Shown: positions 9,821 through 18,074 of the stretch, one piece after another | How positions within the stretch are numbered: position 1 is the first letter of the stretch | Layout of the letters: the number at the start of each line of letters is the position of its first letter | From: Nonomuraea coxensis DSM 45129 | GTDB lineage: Bacteria > Actinomycetota > Actinomycetes > Streptosporangiales > Streptosporangiaceae | DNA length: 64,000 bases | Assembly (NCBI RefSeq): GCF_019397265.1 | Contig: NZ_CP068985.1 | Span: forward strand, 6,378,001-6,442,000 | Direction of reading: 5' to 3' | The notes under the pieces: generated by a model | Told to the model about the DNA's origin: nothing | Seen by the model: the letters and a program-made list of their open reading frames with translations, nothing else | The model's database searches: none | Translations under genes and position numbers: made by a program

Positions 9821-10981
9821 ATGACCACCGACCCGACAGTCAACACGACTCCGGCCGAGGAGCCCGAGCCGGAGCCGGTGCCCAACCTGGTCGTACGCCC
9901 GCCGGTGCCGCCCATGCTGGCCAAACCGGTCAAGGCCATGCCCAGCCAGGACGGCAACCTGTTCTACGAGCCCAAATGGGACGGCTTCCGCTGCATCATC
10001 TTCCGCGACGGCGACGAGGTCTACCTCGGCAGCCGCAAGGAGCGGCCGTTCACCCGCTACTTCCCCGAGATCGTCGAGGCGGCCAAGGCCGAGCTGCCCG
10101 ACAAGGTGGTGATCGACGGCGAGATCGTGCTGCCCAGGGGCTCGCAGCTCGACTTCGACGCGCTGCAGCAGCGCATCCATCCGGCGAAGTCGCGGGTCAA
10201 GCTGCTGTCGGAGGAGACGCCCGCCCAGTTCATCGCCTTCGACCTGCTGGCCGTCGGCGAGGAGTCGCTGATGGAGGCGCCGTTCGCCGAGCGCCGGGCG
10301 CGGCTGGTCGAGCTGTTCACCAAGGAGGGCGGCTCGATCCGGCTGACGCCGGTGACGACCGACGACGGGCAGGCGCGCGAGTGGTTCGAGGCGTTCGAGG
10401 GGGCCGGGCTCGATGGCATCATCGTCAAGCCCGGCGATCAGCCGTACGTGCCGGACAAGCGCACCATGTTCAAGGTCAAGCATGAGCGCACGGCCGACGT
10501 CGTGGTGTGCGGCTACCGCGAGCACAAGTCGGGGCCGATCGTCGGCTCGCTGCTGCTCGGCCTCTACGGCGACGACGGCAGGCTGCACCACGTCGGGGTG
10601 GCGGCGTCGTTCCCGATGGCGCGGCGGGCCGAACTGGTCGAGGAGCTGCGGCCGCTCGTCGCCGACCTCGGCGAGCACCCGTGGGGGCACTGGGCCGAGG
10701 CGGCGCAGGCCAACGTGGGGCAGCCGGCCGCGGGGCCGTCGCGGGGCGGGCAGCGCGTGCCGGGCGCGGTGTCGCGGTGGAACGCCAAGAAGGACCTGTC
10801 GTTCATCCCGCTGCGGCCGGAGCGGGTGATGGAGGTGGCCTACGACCAGATGGAGGGCGACCGGTTCCGGCACACGGCGCACTTCCGGCGGTGGCGGCCG
10901 GACCGCACGCCGGAGTCGTGCACGTACGAGCAACTGGAGCGTCCGGTGAGCTACAACCTCGACGACATCCTTGCTCACTGA
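9821..10981 (+). CDS. ligC: ATP-dependent DNA ligase, LigC-like
   Basis: A 386-residue protein starting at ATG 9821 behind GGAGG (9810-9814). The adenylation domain covers residues about 40-225, with the lysine motif I in YEPKWDGFRC, motif III FDLLAVG and motif IV DGIIVKP. The OB domain follows (about 230-355), with KVKHERTADVV at the junction. The length fits the stand-alone LigC ligases used with Ku/LigD-type proteins in bacterial end joining or excision repair. A LigD-type polymerase lies at 20798-21802; no Ku is in the window. The gene begins immediately next to the TnpB element, which may have replaced part of its leader. Confidence 0.9.
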   Translation: MTTDPTVNTTPAEEPEPEPVPNLVVRPPVPPMLAKPVKAMPSQDGNLFYEPKWDGFRCIIFRDGDEVYLGSRKERPFTRYFPEIVEAAKAELPDKVVIDGEIVLPRGSQLDFDALQQRIHPAKSRVKLLSEETPAQFIAFDLLAVGEESLMEAPFAERRARLVELFTKEGGSIRLTPVTTDDGQAREWFEAFEGAGLDGIIVKPGDQPYVPDKRTMFKVKHERTADVVVCGYREHKSGPIVGSLLLGLYGDDGRLHHVGVAASFPMARRAELVEELRPLVADLGEHPWGHWAEAAQANVGQPAAGPSRGGQRVPGAVSRWNAKKDLSFIPLRPERVMEVAYDQMEGDRFRHTAHFRRWRPDRTPESCTYEQLERPVSYNLDDILAH

Positions 10982-11007
10982 GCGATCTGCCCCAATAGTC
11001 TCTATAC

Positions 11008-11346
11008 ATGAGCACTGGGGATGAGTTGAGGGCCGCTGTCTCGGCTCGCCGCGAGTTAGGGCCCGAGTTCGAGGACGCCATCGTCGAGTCGTTCCTCGAC
11101 AAGATGGGCAAAGAGGTCGACCGGCGGGTGGACGAGCGCCTGGCTCAGACCCGGCAGAAGTCGTCCCAGCGCCGGGCGAGCCACGGGCAGCGGCTCGCCC
11201 TGGCCATCGTCTCCCTCTCCCTGGGCACGATCGCCACGCTGGCGCTGGCGCTCGCGACCGAGGGGAAGACATTCCTCTTCGTGGCCGTCTGGGTCGGCAT
11301 CATCATCGTGAACGCGATCTTCAACGGCGGCCAGGACAAGGGCTGA
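11008..11346 (+). CDS. Small membrane protein with cytoplasmic charged head
   Basis: A 112-residue protein starting at ATG 11008 (MSTGDELRAAVSARR). Residues 1-60 are charged and helical (EVDRRVDERLAQTRQ) and suit a cytoplasmic coiled region. Two hydrophobic segments follow, about 63-82 and 88-105. The 26-base gap to the ligase stop allows cotranscription. Similar two-helix proteins are common in actinobacteria but no function was recognised. Confidence 0.75.
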   Translation: MSTGDELRAAVSARRELGPEFEDAIVESFLDKMGKEVDRRVDERLAQTRQKSSQRRASHGQRLALAIVSLSLGTIATLALALATEGKTFLFVAVWVGIIIVNAIFNGGQDKG

Positions 11347-11365
11347 GCGCCGCCCGCCGCGCGCG

Positions 11366-12073
11366 TCAGTCGAGCCAGACGAGGCCCGCGAACCGGCCGC
11401 CCGGCTGCTCACGGCGATGGGAGTAGAGCTCCCGCGACTCGATCGTGCAGCGCGCGTCGTGCCGGATCTCCGCCAGCCCGGCCGCCCTGAGCTGCGCCTC
11501 GATGCCGGCCCTCAGGTCGAGCGCGGGCGTCTGCCACGACGTCGTGGACCACGTCTCCGGCACCTTCGCCGCGACACGCTCGCGCAGCTCGGCGGGCACC
11601 TCGTAGCAGCGGCCGCAGGCGCCGGGGCCGATCAGCGCGACCATCCGGCCCGGCTCGGCCCCCTTGGCCGCCATCGCCGCCACCAGCGCCGTCGCGATGC
11701 CCGCCTCGGTGCCGGGGCGGCCGGAGTGCGCCGCGCCCACCATGCGCGCGACCGGGTCGGCCACCAGCACCGCGGGGCAGTCGGCGCCGAGCGAGGCCAG
11801 CGCCAGCCGGGGCTCGGTGGTGAACACGCCGTCGAGCGGCGGCGGGTCGTCGCCGAAGGGCTCGCTCACGTACGCGACTTCGGCGCTGTGGACCTGGCGC
11901 ATGTAGACCACGGCCCGCACGCCCAGCTCGGCCACGAGACCCGCGCGGTTGGCCCGCACGGCGGCCGGGTCGTCGCCGACCATGCCGCCGAGGTTGCGCG
12001 AGCCGTAGGGCGGGGCGCTGACGCCCCCGTGCCGGTCGGTGACGGTGGCGTGCACTCCGGGGGCCAGTTGCAT
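11366..12073 (-). CDS. pgeF: Multicopper polyphenol oxidase / purine nucleoside phosphorylase family (PgeF/YfiH)
   Basis: A 235-residue protein of the former DUF152 family, starting at ATG 12073. Family motifs present are MRQVHSAEV (about 60), GADCPAVLVADP (about 95), GAAHSGRPG (about 112) with the metal/active-site His, and IGPGACGRCYEV (about 148). The C-terminus (LYSHRRE) is also typical. Studied homologues remove lactoyl-nucleotide-sized misprocessed peptidoglycan precursors (PgeF) or act as zinc-dependent purine nucleoside phosphorylases; the true activity here is open. Usual genome neighbours of YfiH (ftsZ, sepF) are absent, so this copy is outside the division cluster. Confidence 0.88.
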   Translation of the reverse strand: MQLAPGVHATVTDRHGGVSAPPYGSRNLGGMVGDDPAAVRANRAGLVAELGVRAVVYMRQVHSAEVAYVSEPFGDDPPPLDGVFTTEPRLALASLGADCPAVLVADPVARMVGAAHSGRPGTEAGIATALVAAMAAKGAEPGRMVALIGPGACGRCYEVPAELRERVAAKVPETWSTTSWQTPALDLRAGIEAQLRAAGLAEIRHDARCTIESRELYSHRREQPGGRFAGLVWLD

Positions 12074-12116
12074 GCCACGATCCTAGAACGCCCGGGACCT
12101 GAGGTGAGGAGCGCCC

Positions 12117-12365
12117 ATGACCGATCTCGCCACGCTGCACGCCCTGCTGCCGCTCACCAACGGCCCCACCGCCGCGCTCTACGAGCGGCTGGGCGCGGGC
12201 ACGCTGAACGTGGCCACCGACCTGACCGTGCCGCACCTCGCCGAGATCAGGGCCGCGACCGGGGCGGCGCTGGTGCAGCGGCTGATCGAGGAGCTGGACC
12301 CGGAGCTGGGCGGCCGGTTGTCCCCCGCGGGCCCGGCGGCGGATCTCGGGGTGCCGGAGGTGTGA
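12117..12365 (+). CDS. Small hypothetical protein, 82 aa
   Basis: An 82-residue frame starting at ATG 12117 behind GGTGAGGAG (12101-12109), which is a good ribosome site. The sequence is predicted helical and acidic (LIEELDPELGGR) with no signal peptide, cysteine or known motif. It lies between the divergent pgeF promoter side and the aldehyde dehydrogenase, 41 bases before that gene's palindrome-covered start. Codon bias is coding-like. I do not recognise it. Confidence 0.5.
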   Translation: MTDLATLHALLPLTNGPTAALYERLGAGTLNVATDLTVPHLAEIRAATGAALVQRLIEELDPELGGRLSPAGPAADLGVPEV

Positions 12366-12399
12366 GGGGCGTACGCGTTCCCTGGCCCCCGCTATCAAG

Positions 12400-12413
12400 C
12401 AAGCATATGCTTG
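12400..12413. promoter_or_regulatory. 14-bp palindromic operator over the aldehyde dehydrogenase start
   Basis: CAAGCATATGCTTG is a perfect palindrome whose centre includes the ATG start codon at 12407. There is no ribosome site before the ATG, and a TATCAA box at 12393-12398 sits eight bases upstream, so a leaderless message is plausible. A repressor bound here would block initiation directly. The regulator's identity is unknown. Confidence 0.55.
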
Positions 12414-13852
12414 GTCGCGTGCCTGACTATCGTCATCTCATCGGCGGCGAGCTGGTCGCCGCGTCCCGCACGATGGAGTCGGTCGATCCCAGCACGGGCG
12501 AGCCGTGGGCGAACGTCCCGGCCGGTGGCCCGGCGGAGGCCGAGGCGGCCGTGGCCGCGGCCCGCGCGGCCTTCCCCGCCTGGGCCGCGCTGCCCGCCCT
12601 GGCCCGCGCCCACCACCTGCGCAAGGTGTCGGAAATCTTCGGCCGGCACGCCGAGGAGCTGGCCCGGCTGGAGACCCGCGACAACGGCCGCGTCCTGCGC
12701 GAGACCCTGAGGAGGGACCTGCCGGGGATGGCGTTCCTGTGGCAGCTCGCGGCCGGCCAGTGCCTGGACGCGGTCACCGGCGACACCGTCGTCCTGGGGC
12801 CGGACGCGCTCGGCCTGACCCGGCGCGAGCCGTACGGGGTCGTGGTCTGCATCATCCCGTGGAACTCCCCCATCTCGACCTTCTCCGCCAAGGCCGCGTA
12901 CGCGCTCGCGGCCGGCAACACCGTCGTCGTCAAGCCCGCCGAACAGGCGAGCGCGTCCGTGCTGCGGCTGGGCGAGCTGCTGGCCGAGGTGTTCCCGCCC
13001 GGCGTGCTCAACATCGTCGCCGGGCTCGGCGAGGAGGTGGGCGACGCCCTCGTACGCCACCGGGACGTCGCCAAGATCAGCCTCACCGGCTCCACCGAGA
13101 CCGGCCGCGCGATCACCCGGGCGTCGGCGGACGCGCTGAAGCCGATGACGTTCGAGCTGGGCGGCAAGTCCCCCAACATCGTCTTCCCCGACGCCGACCT
13201 CGACGCCGCCACCCGGGGCGTCACCGTCAACTCCATCTACACCGGCAACGCCGGGCAGGTGTGCGTCGCCGGCTCGCGCATCCTCATCCACCGCTCGATC
13301 TGGAACGAGATGCTCGGCCGGATCAGGGACGTGTGCGCCGGGCTGGTGCTGGGCGACCCCCAGGACCTGCGGACCACGATGGGGCCGATCGTGTCGGCCG
13401 GGCAGTTCGAGCGCGTGACCTCCTACCTGGAGCTGGCCGCGAAGGAGGGCGCCCGGCTGGTGTTCGGCGGGCGGAGCGGCGCGGAGGTGGTGCCGGAGCT
13501 GCCCGGAGGCTACTGGGTGGAGCCGACGCTGTTCGCGACCGAGGACAACCGGCTGCGGGTGTGCCAGGAGGAGATCTTCGGGCCGGTGGCGGTGGCGCTG
13601 CCGTTCGACGACGACGAGGAGGCGCTGGAGATCGCCGACGACTCGCCGTACGGGCTGGCGGCCGGCGTCTGGACCCGCGACCTGGGGCGGGCGCACCGGT
13701 TCGTCCGGGATCTGCGGAGCGGGACGGTCTGGGTGAACACCTACCGGCAGATGCCGCCCGGCCTGCCGTTCGGCGGCGTCAAGGACAGCGGGTACGGCCA
13801 CGATTCGGTCCTGGAGTTCACCCGGGAAAAGGCAGCCATTATCCAGATCTAG
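12407..13852 (+). CDS. NAD(P)-dependent aldehyde dehydrogenase
   Basis: A 481-residue ALDH-superfamily protein. The N-terminal Rossmann part shows IIPWNSPISTFSAKAA (about 145) and VVVKPAEQAS (about 170), then LTGSTETGR (about 225). The catalytic Glu lies in FELGGKSPNIVF (about 248) and the nucleophilic Cys in GNAGQVCVAGSR (about 285). The family oxidises aldehydes to acids; the substrate is not predictable. ATG 12407 lies inside a perfect palindrome and has no ribosome site; GTG 12419 is the alternative start. It is followed closely (19 bases) by the TPR protein. Confidence 0.92.
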   Translation: MLGRVPDYRHLIGGELVAASRTMESVDPSTGEPWANVPAGGPAEAEAAVAAARAAFPAWAALPALARAHHLRKVSEIFGRHAEELARLETRDNGRVLRETLRRDLPGMAFLWQLAAGQCLDAVTGDTVVLGPDALGLTRREPYGVVVCIIPWNSPISTFSAKAAYALAAGNTVVVKPAEQASASVLRLGELLAEVFPPGVLNIVAGLGEEVGDALVRHRDVAKISLTGSTETGRAITRASADALKPMTFELGGKSPNIVFPDADLDAATRGVTVNSIYTGNAGQVCVAGSRILIHRSIWNEMLGRIRDVCAGLVLGDPQDLRTTMGPIVSAGQFERVTSYLELAAKEGARLVFGGRSGAEVVPELPGGYWVEPTLFATEDNRLRVCQEEIFGPVAVALPFDDDEEALEIADDSPYGLAAGVWTRDLGRAHRFVRDLRSGTVWVNTYRQMPPGLPFGGVKDSGYGHDSVLEFTREKAAIIQI

Positions 13853-13871
13853 TTGGATAGAGTTCCGCGTC

Positions 13872-14753
13872 ATGAGCGAGGGGATCAAGGACCGGGCGGA
13901 GCCCGGAATGCCCGAGGCGGCGGCTCAGTCGCGGGCGTCGGTGCTGCGGAGCCGTGCGGAATCGTACATCGCCCTGTCGCGGTACGAGGCCGCGATCGCG
14001 GATCTCACCGAGTCGATCGCCCTGGTGCCCGACAACGCCCGCGCCTGGCGGCTGCGCGGCGAGAGCCACCGGATGATCGAGCGGTACGAGGCCGCGCTGA
14101 CGGACTTCGACGAGTCGCTGAAGCTGGAGCCCGACAGCGCGTACGCGCTGGGCTCCCGGGGGCAGACGTACGCGGCCATGGACCGCCTGGAGGAGGCCAT
14201 GGCCGACTTCGAGCACGCCCTCACCCTGACGCCCGACTCGCTGTGGATCCTGGAGGCGAAGGCGGACGCCCTGGTGGACCTCGACCGCCTCGACGAGGCC
14301 CTGGACGAGCACGCCAAGATCATCAGGCTGAACGGCGAGCAGCCGTACCCGTGGGTGGCCCGCGGCGACCTCTACCAGCGGCTCAACCTCTACCCCGAGG
14401 CCATCGACGACTACGCCAAGGCCCTCGCCCTCGACCCCGGGCACGTACGCGCCCTGAGCCGGCGCGGCGAGGCGCTGCGCATGATCGACCGCTACGAGGA
14501 GGCGCTGGAGGACCTCAACCGCGCCCTGGAGCTGGACCCGGACAACGACCGGGCGCTGGGCAGCAGGGGCGCGGTGCTGAGCGAGCTGGGCGACAACGAG
14601 GCGGCCCTGCACGACCTCGACCGGGCCGTCGAGCTGGACGACGAGTACGTCTGGGCCTTCCGGGTGCGGGGCGAGATCCTCCAGGAGATGGACCGCCACG
14701 AGGAGGCGGTGGCCGACTTCACCCGGGCTCTGCACCTCGAATTCGGCGATTGA
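13872..14753 (+). CDS. TPR-repeat protein
   Basis: A 293-residue, acidic, cytosolic protein starting at ATG 13872. From residue 25 to the end it is built of about eight 34-residue tetratricopeptide repeats with the usual W/L-G-Y-A-F-A-P pattern (for example YEAALTDFDESLKLEPDS and its relatives YEEALEDLNRALELDPDN). It has no other domain, signal or transmembrane helix. It starts 19 bases after the aldehyde dehydrogenase stop and may be cotranscribed. Probably a protein-protein scaffold. Confidence 0.88.
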   Translation: MSEGIKDRAEPGMPEAAAQSRASVLRSRAESYIALSRYEAAIADLTESIALVPDNARAWRLRGESHRMIERYEAALTDFDESLKLEPDSAYALGSRGQTYAAMDRLEEAMADFEHALTLTPDSLWILEAKADALVDLDRLDEALDEHAKIIRLNGEQPYPWVARGDLYQRLNLYPEAIDDYAKALALDPGHVRALSRRGEALRMIDRYEEALEDLNRALELDPDNDRALGSRGAVLSELGDNEAALHDLDRAVELDDEYVWAFRVRGEILQEMDRHEEAVADFTRALHLEFGD

Positions 14754-14790
14754 GCCCCGCGACGGGCGGTGGACACGGTAGAAAAGCAGC

Positions 14791-14848
14791 GAAGCCCCTG
14801 GCATCGACGGGCGTGGTTGTGGTGGCCCTCCCGTTCGCCAGGGGCTTC
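14791..14848. terminator. Long bidirectional hairpin between convergent genes
   Basis: A perfect 12-bp stem, GAAGCCCCTGGC (14791-14802) and GCCAGGGGCTTC (14837-14848), encloses 34 bases that can pair further (ACGGG/CCCGT). It lies between the TPR gene (+) and the RNHCP genes (-), so it can end transcripts from both sides. Confidence 0.75.
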
Positions 14849-14863
14849 ACTGTGCTCACGTGA

Positions 14864-15274
14864 TCAGAGCGCGAGCAGCGCCGCGGCCGGGAGCCGGCCG
14901 CCCGTGGACAGCGGGCGCACGGCGATGCGGAGCAGCGCCAGCGCGTTGTCGTCGCCGGCGATGCGGTTCGCGCTGAGCTCGTCGCACGACTGGCAGTGAT
15001 GGATGATCAGCCACTCGCCGTCCGGCCGGACGGTGACGCTGAGCGCCGCCATCCGGCCCCGGCAGCCCGCCCGGCGATCACCGGGCACCCGGCGATCGAC
15101 GTGCAGGCTGGTCAGGCAGTGCGGGCAGTGGTTGCGGTGCGCGGTGCCGGGCGCGGACATGGGCACGTCCAGCCGGCAGCCGACACAGCGGAACGCGTCG
15201 CCGCGCTCGCCGTGCCGGACCGCGATCTTGCGCCGTTGCGGCCGTTCGCCACGGCCGGGGTTCCTCCTGGGCAT
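14864..15274 (-). CDS. RNHCP-domain zinc protein (copy A)
   Basis: A 136-residue protein starting at ATG 15274. It contains the signature R-N-H-C-P stretch (HRNHCPHCLTSLH) at about residue 47, a preceding FRCVGC knuckle (about 28), and a second cysteine pair in HHCQSCDEL (about 92). The four CxxC-like pairs suggest two zinc sites. The N-terminus is very basic (MPRRNPGRGERPQRR). RNHCP proteins have no firmly assigned role; a nucleic-acid-binding function is inferred from the basic tail and zinc ribbons. It starts one base after the stop of a paralogous gene. Confidence 0.85.
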   Translation of the reverse strand: MPRRNPGRGERPQRRKIAVRHGERGDAFRCVGCRLDVPMSAPGTAHRNHCPHCLTSLHVDRRVPGDRRAGCRGRMAALSVTVRPDGEWLIIHHCQSCDELSANRIAGDDNALALLRIAVRPLSTGGRLPAAALLAL

Positions 15275-15275
15275 G

Positions 15276-15644
15276 TCAGAGATCGCCGAACGCCTCGAGC
15301 GGGAACGGCGGCTGCGCGAGCGGGCGCACCGCCATGCGCATGAGGATGAGCTGGTTGTCGTCCCCGCAGATGGGGTTGGACGTGAGCTCGCCGCAGCGGG
15401 TGCAGCGGTGGATGATCATCCAGTCGCCGGTGCGCAGGACCGCGATCGAGATCGGGATCATGCGCGACCGGCACTCGGACGGGCCGCCCTCCACCCGGTC
15501 GAGCACGTGCAGCGAGTGCAGGCAGCTCGGACAGTGGTTGCGGCGGGCCCCGCCGGGCGCGGCGGCGGTCACGGTGAGGCCGCAGCGCACGCAGGCGAAC
15601 GTGTCGGTGGAGAGGGTGGAACGTGGTTTGCCGTTGCTGGACAA
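15276..15644 (-). CDS. RNHCP-domain zinc protein (copy B)
   Basis: A paralogue of the next gene downstream: FACVRCGLTV, RRNHCPSCLHSLH and HRCTRCGELTSNP align with the same elements. The start TTG 15644 is chosen because AAGGAG lies nine bases upstream (15654-15659), giving 122 residues; an open frame reaches ATG 15722 but has no ribosome site. Its TGA is followed by one base and then the ATG of copy A, so the pair is an operon with coupled translation. The paralogues differ mainly at their termini. Function unknown. Confidence 0.8.
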   Translation of the reverse strand: MSSNGKPRSTLSTDTFACVRCGLTVTAAAPGGARRNHCPSCLHSLHVLDRVEGGPSECRSRMIPISIAVLRTGDWMIIHRCTRCGELTSNPICGDDNQLILMRMAVRPLAQPPFPLEAFGDL

Positions 15645-15997
15645 CGCGGGTGGCTCCTTGCCGGAAGAAGAACGATGAGCGTCGACGAACGCGGCAAAGG
15701 TGCGCCCGGCGGGCCGTCGCACAGGGGTGCGCGGGCACGCCGGTGCCGTGGGCTGTCGTCCTCCGGCCGGCCGGTGCGGGAAACGCGGGATCAGCGGCAG
15801 GAGGGGCCGGCGGCACGTCGGGGCGCACGCCGCGGCGTGACGGTCATAAACGCACTCCCTCCAGGGGCGGCGGGTCGCCTGCCCGGGCTTCTCCTCGATC
15901 CGGCACTGACGGTTCGGAGACTAGCGGGGGCGGGTGACGGGCGGCCAACCATTTTCCGGACTGGAGGTATACCGAACAATGTTCTAGGTTCGGTGCC
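15645..15997. other. Intergenic region between RNHCP operon and acyl-CoA dehydrogenase
   Basis: These 353 bases contain the ribosome site of RNHCP copy B at one end and an operator/promoter cluster for the acyl-CoA dehydrogenase at the other (see 15971-15994). I see no convincing gene between them; the open frames there have non-coding composition. Confidence 0.6.
15971..15994 (+). promoter_or_regulatory. Nested inverted repeats and -10 box of the acyl-CoA dehydrogenase
   Basis: ACCGAAC (15971-15977) pairs with GTTCGGT (15988-15994), and GAACAATGTTC (15974-15984) is an inner perfect palindrome, so three half-sites overlap. A TAGGTT -10 box (15985-15990) ends eight bases before ATG 15998 with no ribosome site between, which suggests a leaderless message. 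The pattern suits a TetR-family fatty-acid or sterol repressor. The spacing is three, so it does not fit the AACnnGTT core of KstR. Confidence 0.6.
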
Positions 15998-18070
15998 ATG
16001 AGTATCGGGTTGAGTGAGGAACATCGGGCACTGGCCCGCTCCGTGCACGGGATCGCCGGGCGCGACGCCGGCCATCCAGCGCTGGCCGCGCAGGGGCTGC
16101 TGGGGCTGCACCTGCCGGAGCGCTGCGGCGGGCAGGGGTACGGCCTGCTGGAGCTGTGCGTCGCCCTGGAGGCGCTCGCCGAGCGGCGGACCGGCGGACC
16201 GTACCTGGCGAGCGTGGTGGCGTCGGCCGTCCTCGCGCGGAGCGGCGGGCACGACGACGTCGTGGCCGCCCTGGCGGACGGCTCAAGAACCGCCGCCGTC
16301 GCCCTGCACCCGGCGGGCGAGACCGCCTCCCCCGCTCCCGCCGCCGGAGGTGAGGCGCTTCTGGCGCTCGGGGCGGTGGACGCCGACTACTTCCTGATGC
16401 CGGTCGGCGGCGGCTCCTGGGCGCTGCTGGGCCGGGACGCCGTCACCGCCGCGCCCGCCGGCGGCGTCGACCTCGACCGGGCCCTCTGCTCCGTCACCGT
16501 GGAGCGGCCCCCGGCGGAGACGGTGCTGCGCGACGCCCCCGTACGGGAGATCGCCGCCGTCCTGCTGGGCGCGGACGCCTGCGGGGTCGCCGCCTGGGCC
16601 GTCGCGACGGCCGCCGAGTACGCCAAGGTCCGCGAGCAGTTCGGCCGCCCGATCGGCCAGTTCCAGGCCGTCAAGCACCGGGTGGCCGCCGCCCTCGTGG
16701 CCCTGGAGCAGGCCCGCGCCGCCGTCTGGGACGCCGCCCGCGCCCTGGACGCCACCCAGGACCGGCCGTCGCTGGACGACGAGACCCACCTGGCCGTGGC
16801 CGTCGCGGGCGTGCTGGGGCCGGACGCGGGCGTACGGTGCGCCGCCGACGCCATCCAGGTGCTCGGCGGCATCGGGTACACCTTCGAGCACGACGCCCAC
16901 CGCTACTACCGCCGCGCGCTGTCCGACCGCATGCTCGCCGGCGACCCCGGCCCGTGGGCGGAGCAGGTGACCGGGCTGGCCGTGGCCGGCGTACGGCGGG
17001 CGATGGAGCCGGACCTGCCCGAGGAGGCCGCCGCCGTCAGGGACGCCGTCCGCGCCGAGGCGGAGTCGCTGCGCGCCGAGGAGCCGGAGGCCAGGAAGGC
17101 GAGGTTCGCCCGCGAGGGATGGATCATGCCGTACCTGCCGAAGCCCTGGGGGCGGGGCGCGTCGCCGCTCGAGCAGGTGATCATCCACCAGGAGTTCCGC
17201 GGGCTCAAGCGGCCGAACCTCGGCATCGGCGCCTGGGCGGTGCCGTCCATCGTCACGTACGGCACCCCTGAGCAGCAGGAACGGTTCCTGCCGAAGACGT
17301 TCGCCCGTGAGATCGTGTGGTGCCAGCTCTTCAGCGAGCCCGGCGCCGGATCGGACCTCGCGGGCCTGACGACCAAGGCCGTCCGCGTGGAGGGCGGCTG
17401 GTCCCTGACCGGGCAGAAGATCTGGACCTCGCTCGCCCAGTACGCCCACTGGGGCATCTGCCTGGCCCGCACCTCGCCCGACCGGCCGAAGCACGACGGC
17501 ATCACATACTTCCTGGTGGACATGTCCTCCCCCGGCGTCACCGTACGGCCGCTCAAGGAGATCAACGGCGACGAGATCTTCAACGAGGTGTTCCTCGACG
17601 ACGTCTTCGTCCCGGACGACCTGGTCGTCGGCGAGGTGGACCAGGGCTGGCGGGTGGCCAGGGACACCCTCTCCCACGAGCGGGTCGCGCTCGGCGACTC
17701 CTGGGGGCCGGGATCGCAGCACACCGACATGGCCGGCCTCGTCGCCCGGCTCCCCGCGCTCGGGCAGGCGCGGCGCGAGCAGGCGGGCCGGCTGTGGGCG
17801 GAGGGGCAGGCCATCTCGGCGCTCGGGCTGCGCGTGACGCTGTCGAAGCTGTCCGGGGGCGACGCCGGGGCGGCCGCCAGCGTACGGAAGCTGCTCGGCA
17901 TGCGGCACTCGCAGGCCATCTCCGAGTTCTGCTGGTCGCTCGCCCCCGGCGACCCCTACTGGAGCCGCATGATCCTCACGACCCGGGCGTTCACCATCGG
18001 GGGCGGAACCACCGAAGTGCAGCTCAACATCATCGGCGAGCGGGCGCTCGGGCTGCCCCGCGACCCGTGA
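15998..18070 (+). CDS. Acyl-CoA dehydrogenase, two-domain fused FadE type
   Basis: A 690-residue protein with two acyl-CoA dehydrogenase folds in tandem. The first (about 1-335) is reduced but keeps REQFGRPIGQFQAVKH and ADAIQVLGGIGYTFEH. The second (about 340-690) is complete: FSEPGAGSDLAGL, GQKIWTSLAQYA, VARDTLSHERVALG and the C-terminal IGGGTTEVQLNIIGERALG. The architecture matches FadE34-like mycobacterial enzymes that act on bulky side chains such as steroid acyl-CoA; the substrate here is inferred only by analogy. It ends four bases from the convergent sortase gene. A repressor-like site covers its promoter. Confidence 0.9.
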   Translation: MSIGLSEEHRALARSVHGIAGRDAGHPALAAQGLLGLHLPERCGGQGYGLLELCVALEALAERRTGGPYLASVVASAVLARSGGHDDVVAALADGSRTAAVALHPAGETASPAPAAGGEALLALGAVDADYFLMPVGGGSWALLGRDAVTAAPAGGVDLDRALCSVTVERPPAETVLRDAPVREIAAVLLGADACGVAAWAVATAAEYAKVREQFGRPIGQFQAVKHRVAAALVALEQARAAVWDAARALDATQDRPSLDDETHLAVAVAGVLGPDAGVRCAADAIQVLGGIGYTFEHDAHRYYRRALSDRMLAGDPGPWAEQVTGLAVAGVRRAMEPDLPEEAAAVRDAVRAEAESLRAEEPEARKARFAREGWIMPYLPKPWGRGASPLEQVIIHQEFRGLKRPNLGIGAWAVPSIVTYGTPEQQERFLPKTFAREIVWCQLFSEPGAGSDLAGLTTKAVRVEGGWSLTGQKIWTSLAQYAHWGICLARTSPDRPKHDGITYFLVDMSSPGVTVRPLKEINGDEIFNEVFLDDVFVPDDLVVGEVDQGWRVARDTLSHERVALGDSWGPGSQHTDMAGLVARLPALGQARREQAGRLWAEGQAISALGLRVTLSKLSGGDAGAAASVRKLLGMRHSQAISEFCWSLAPGDPYWSRMILTTRAFTIGGGTTEVQLNIIGERALGLPRDP

Positions 18071-18074
18071 CCGG

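Noticed and set aside
8529-9821. Plus-strand frame of 430 residues opposite tnpB
   Set aside because: It is the antisense shadow of tnpB; the minus strand shows clear RuvC and zinc-finger motifs.
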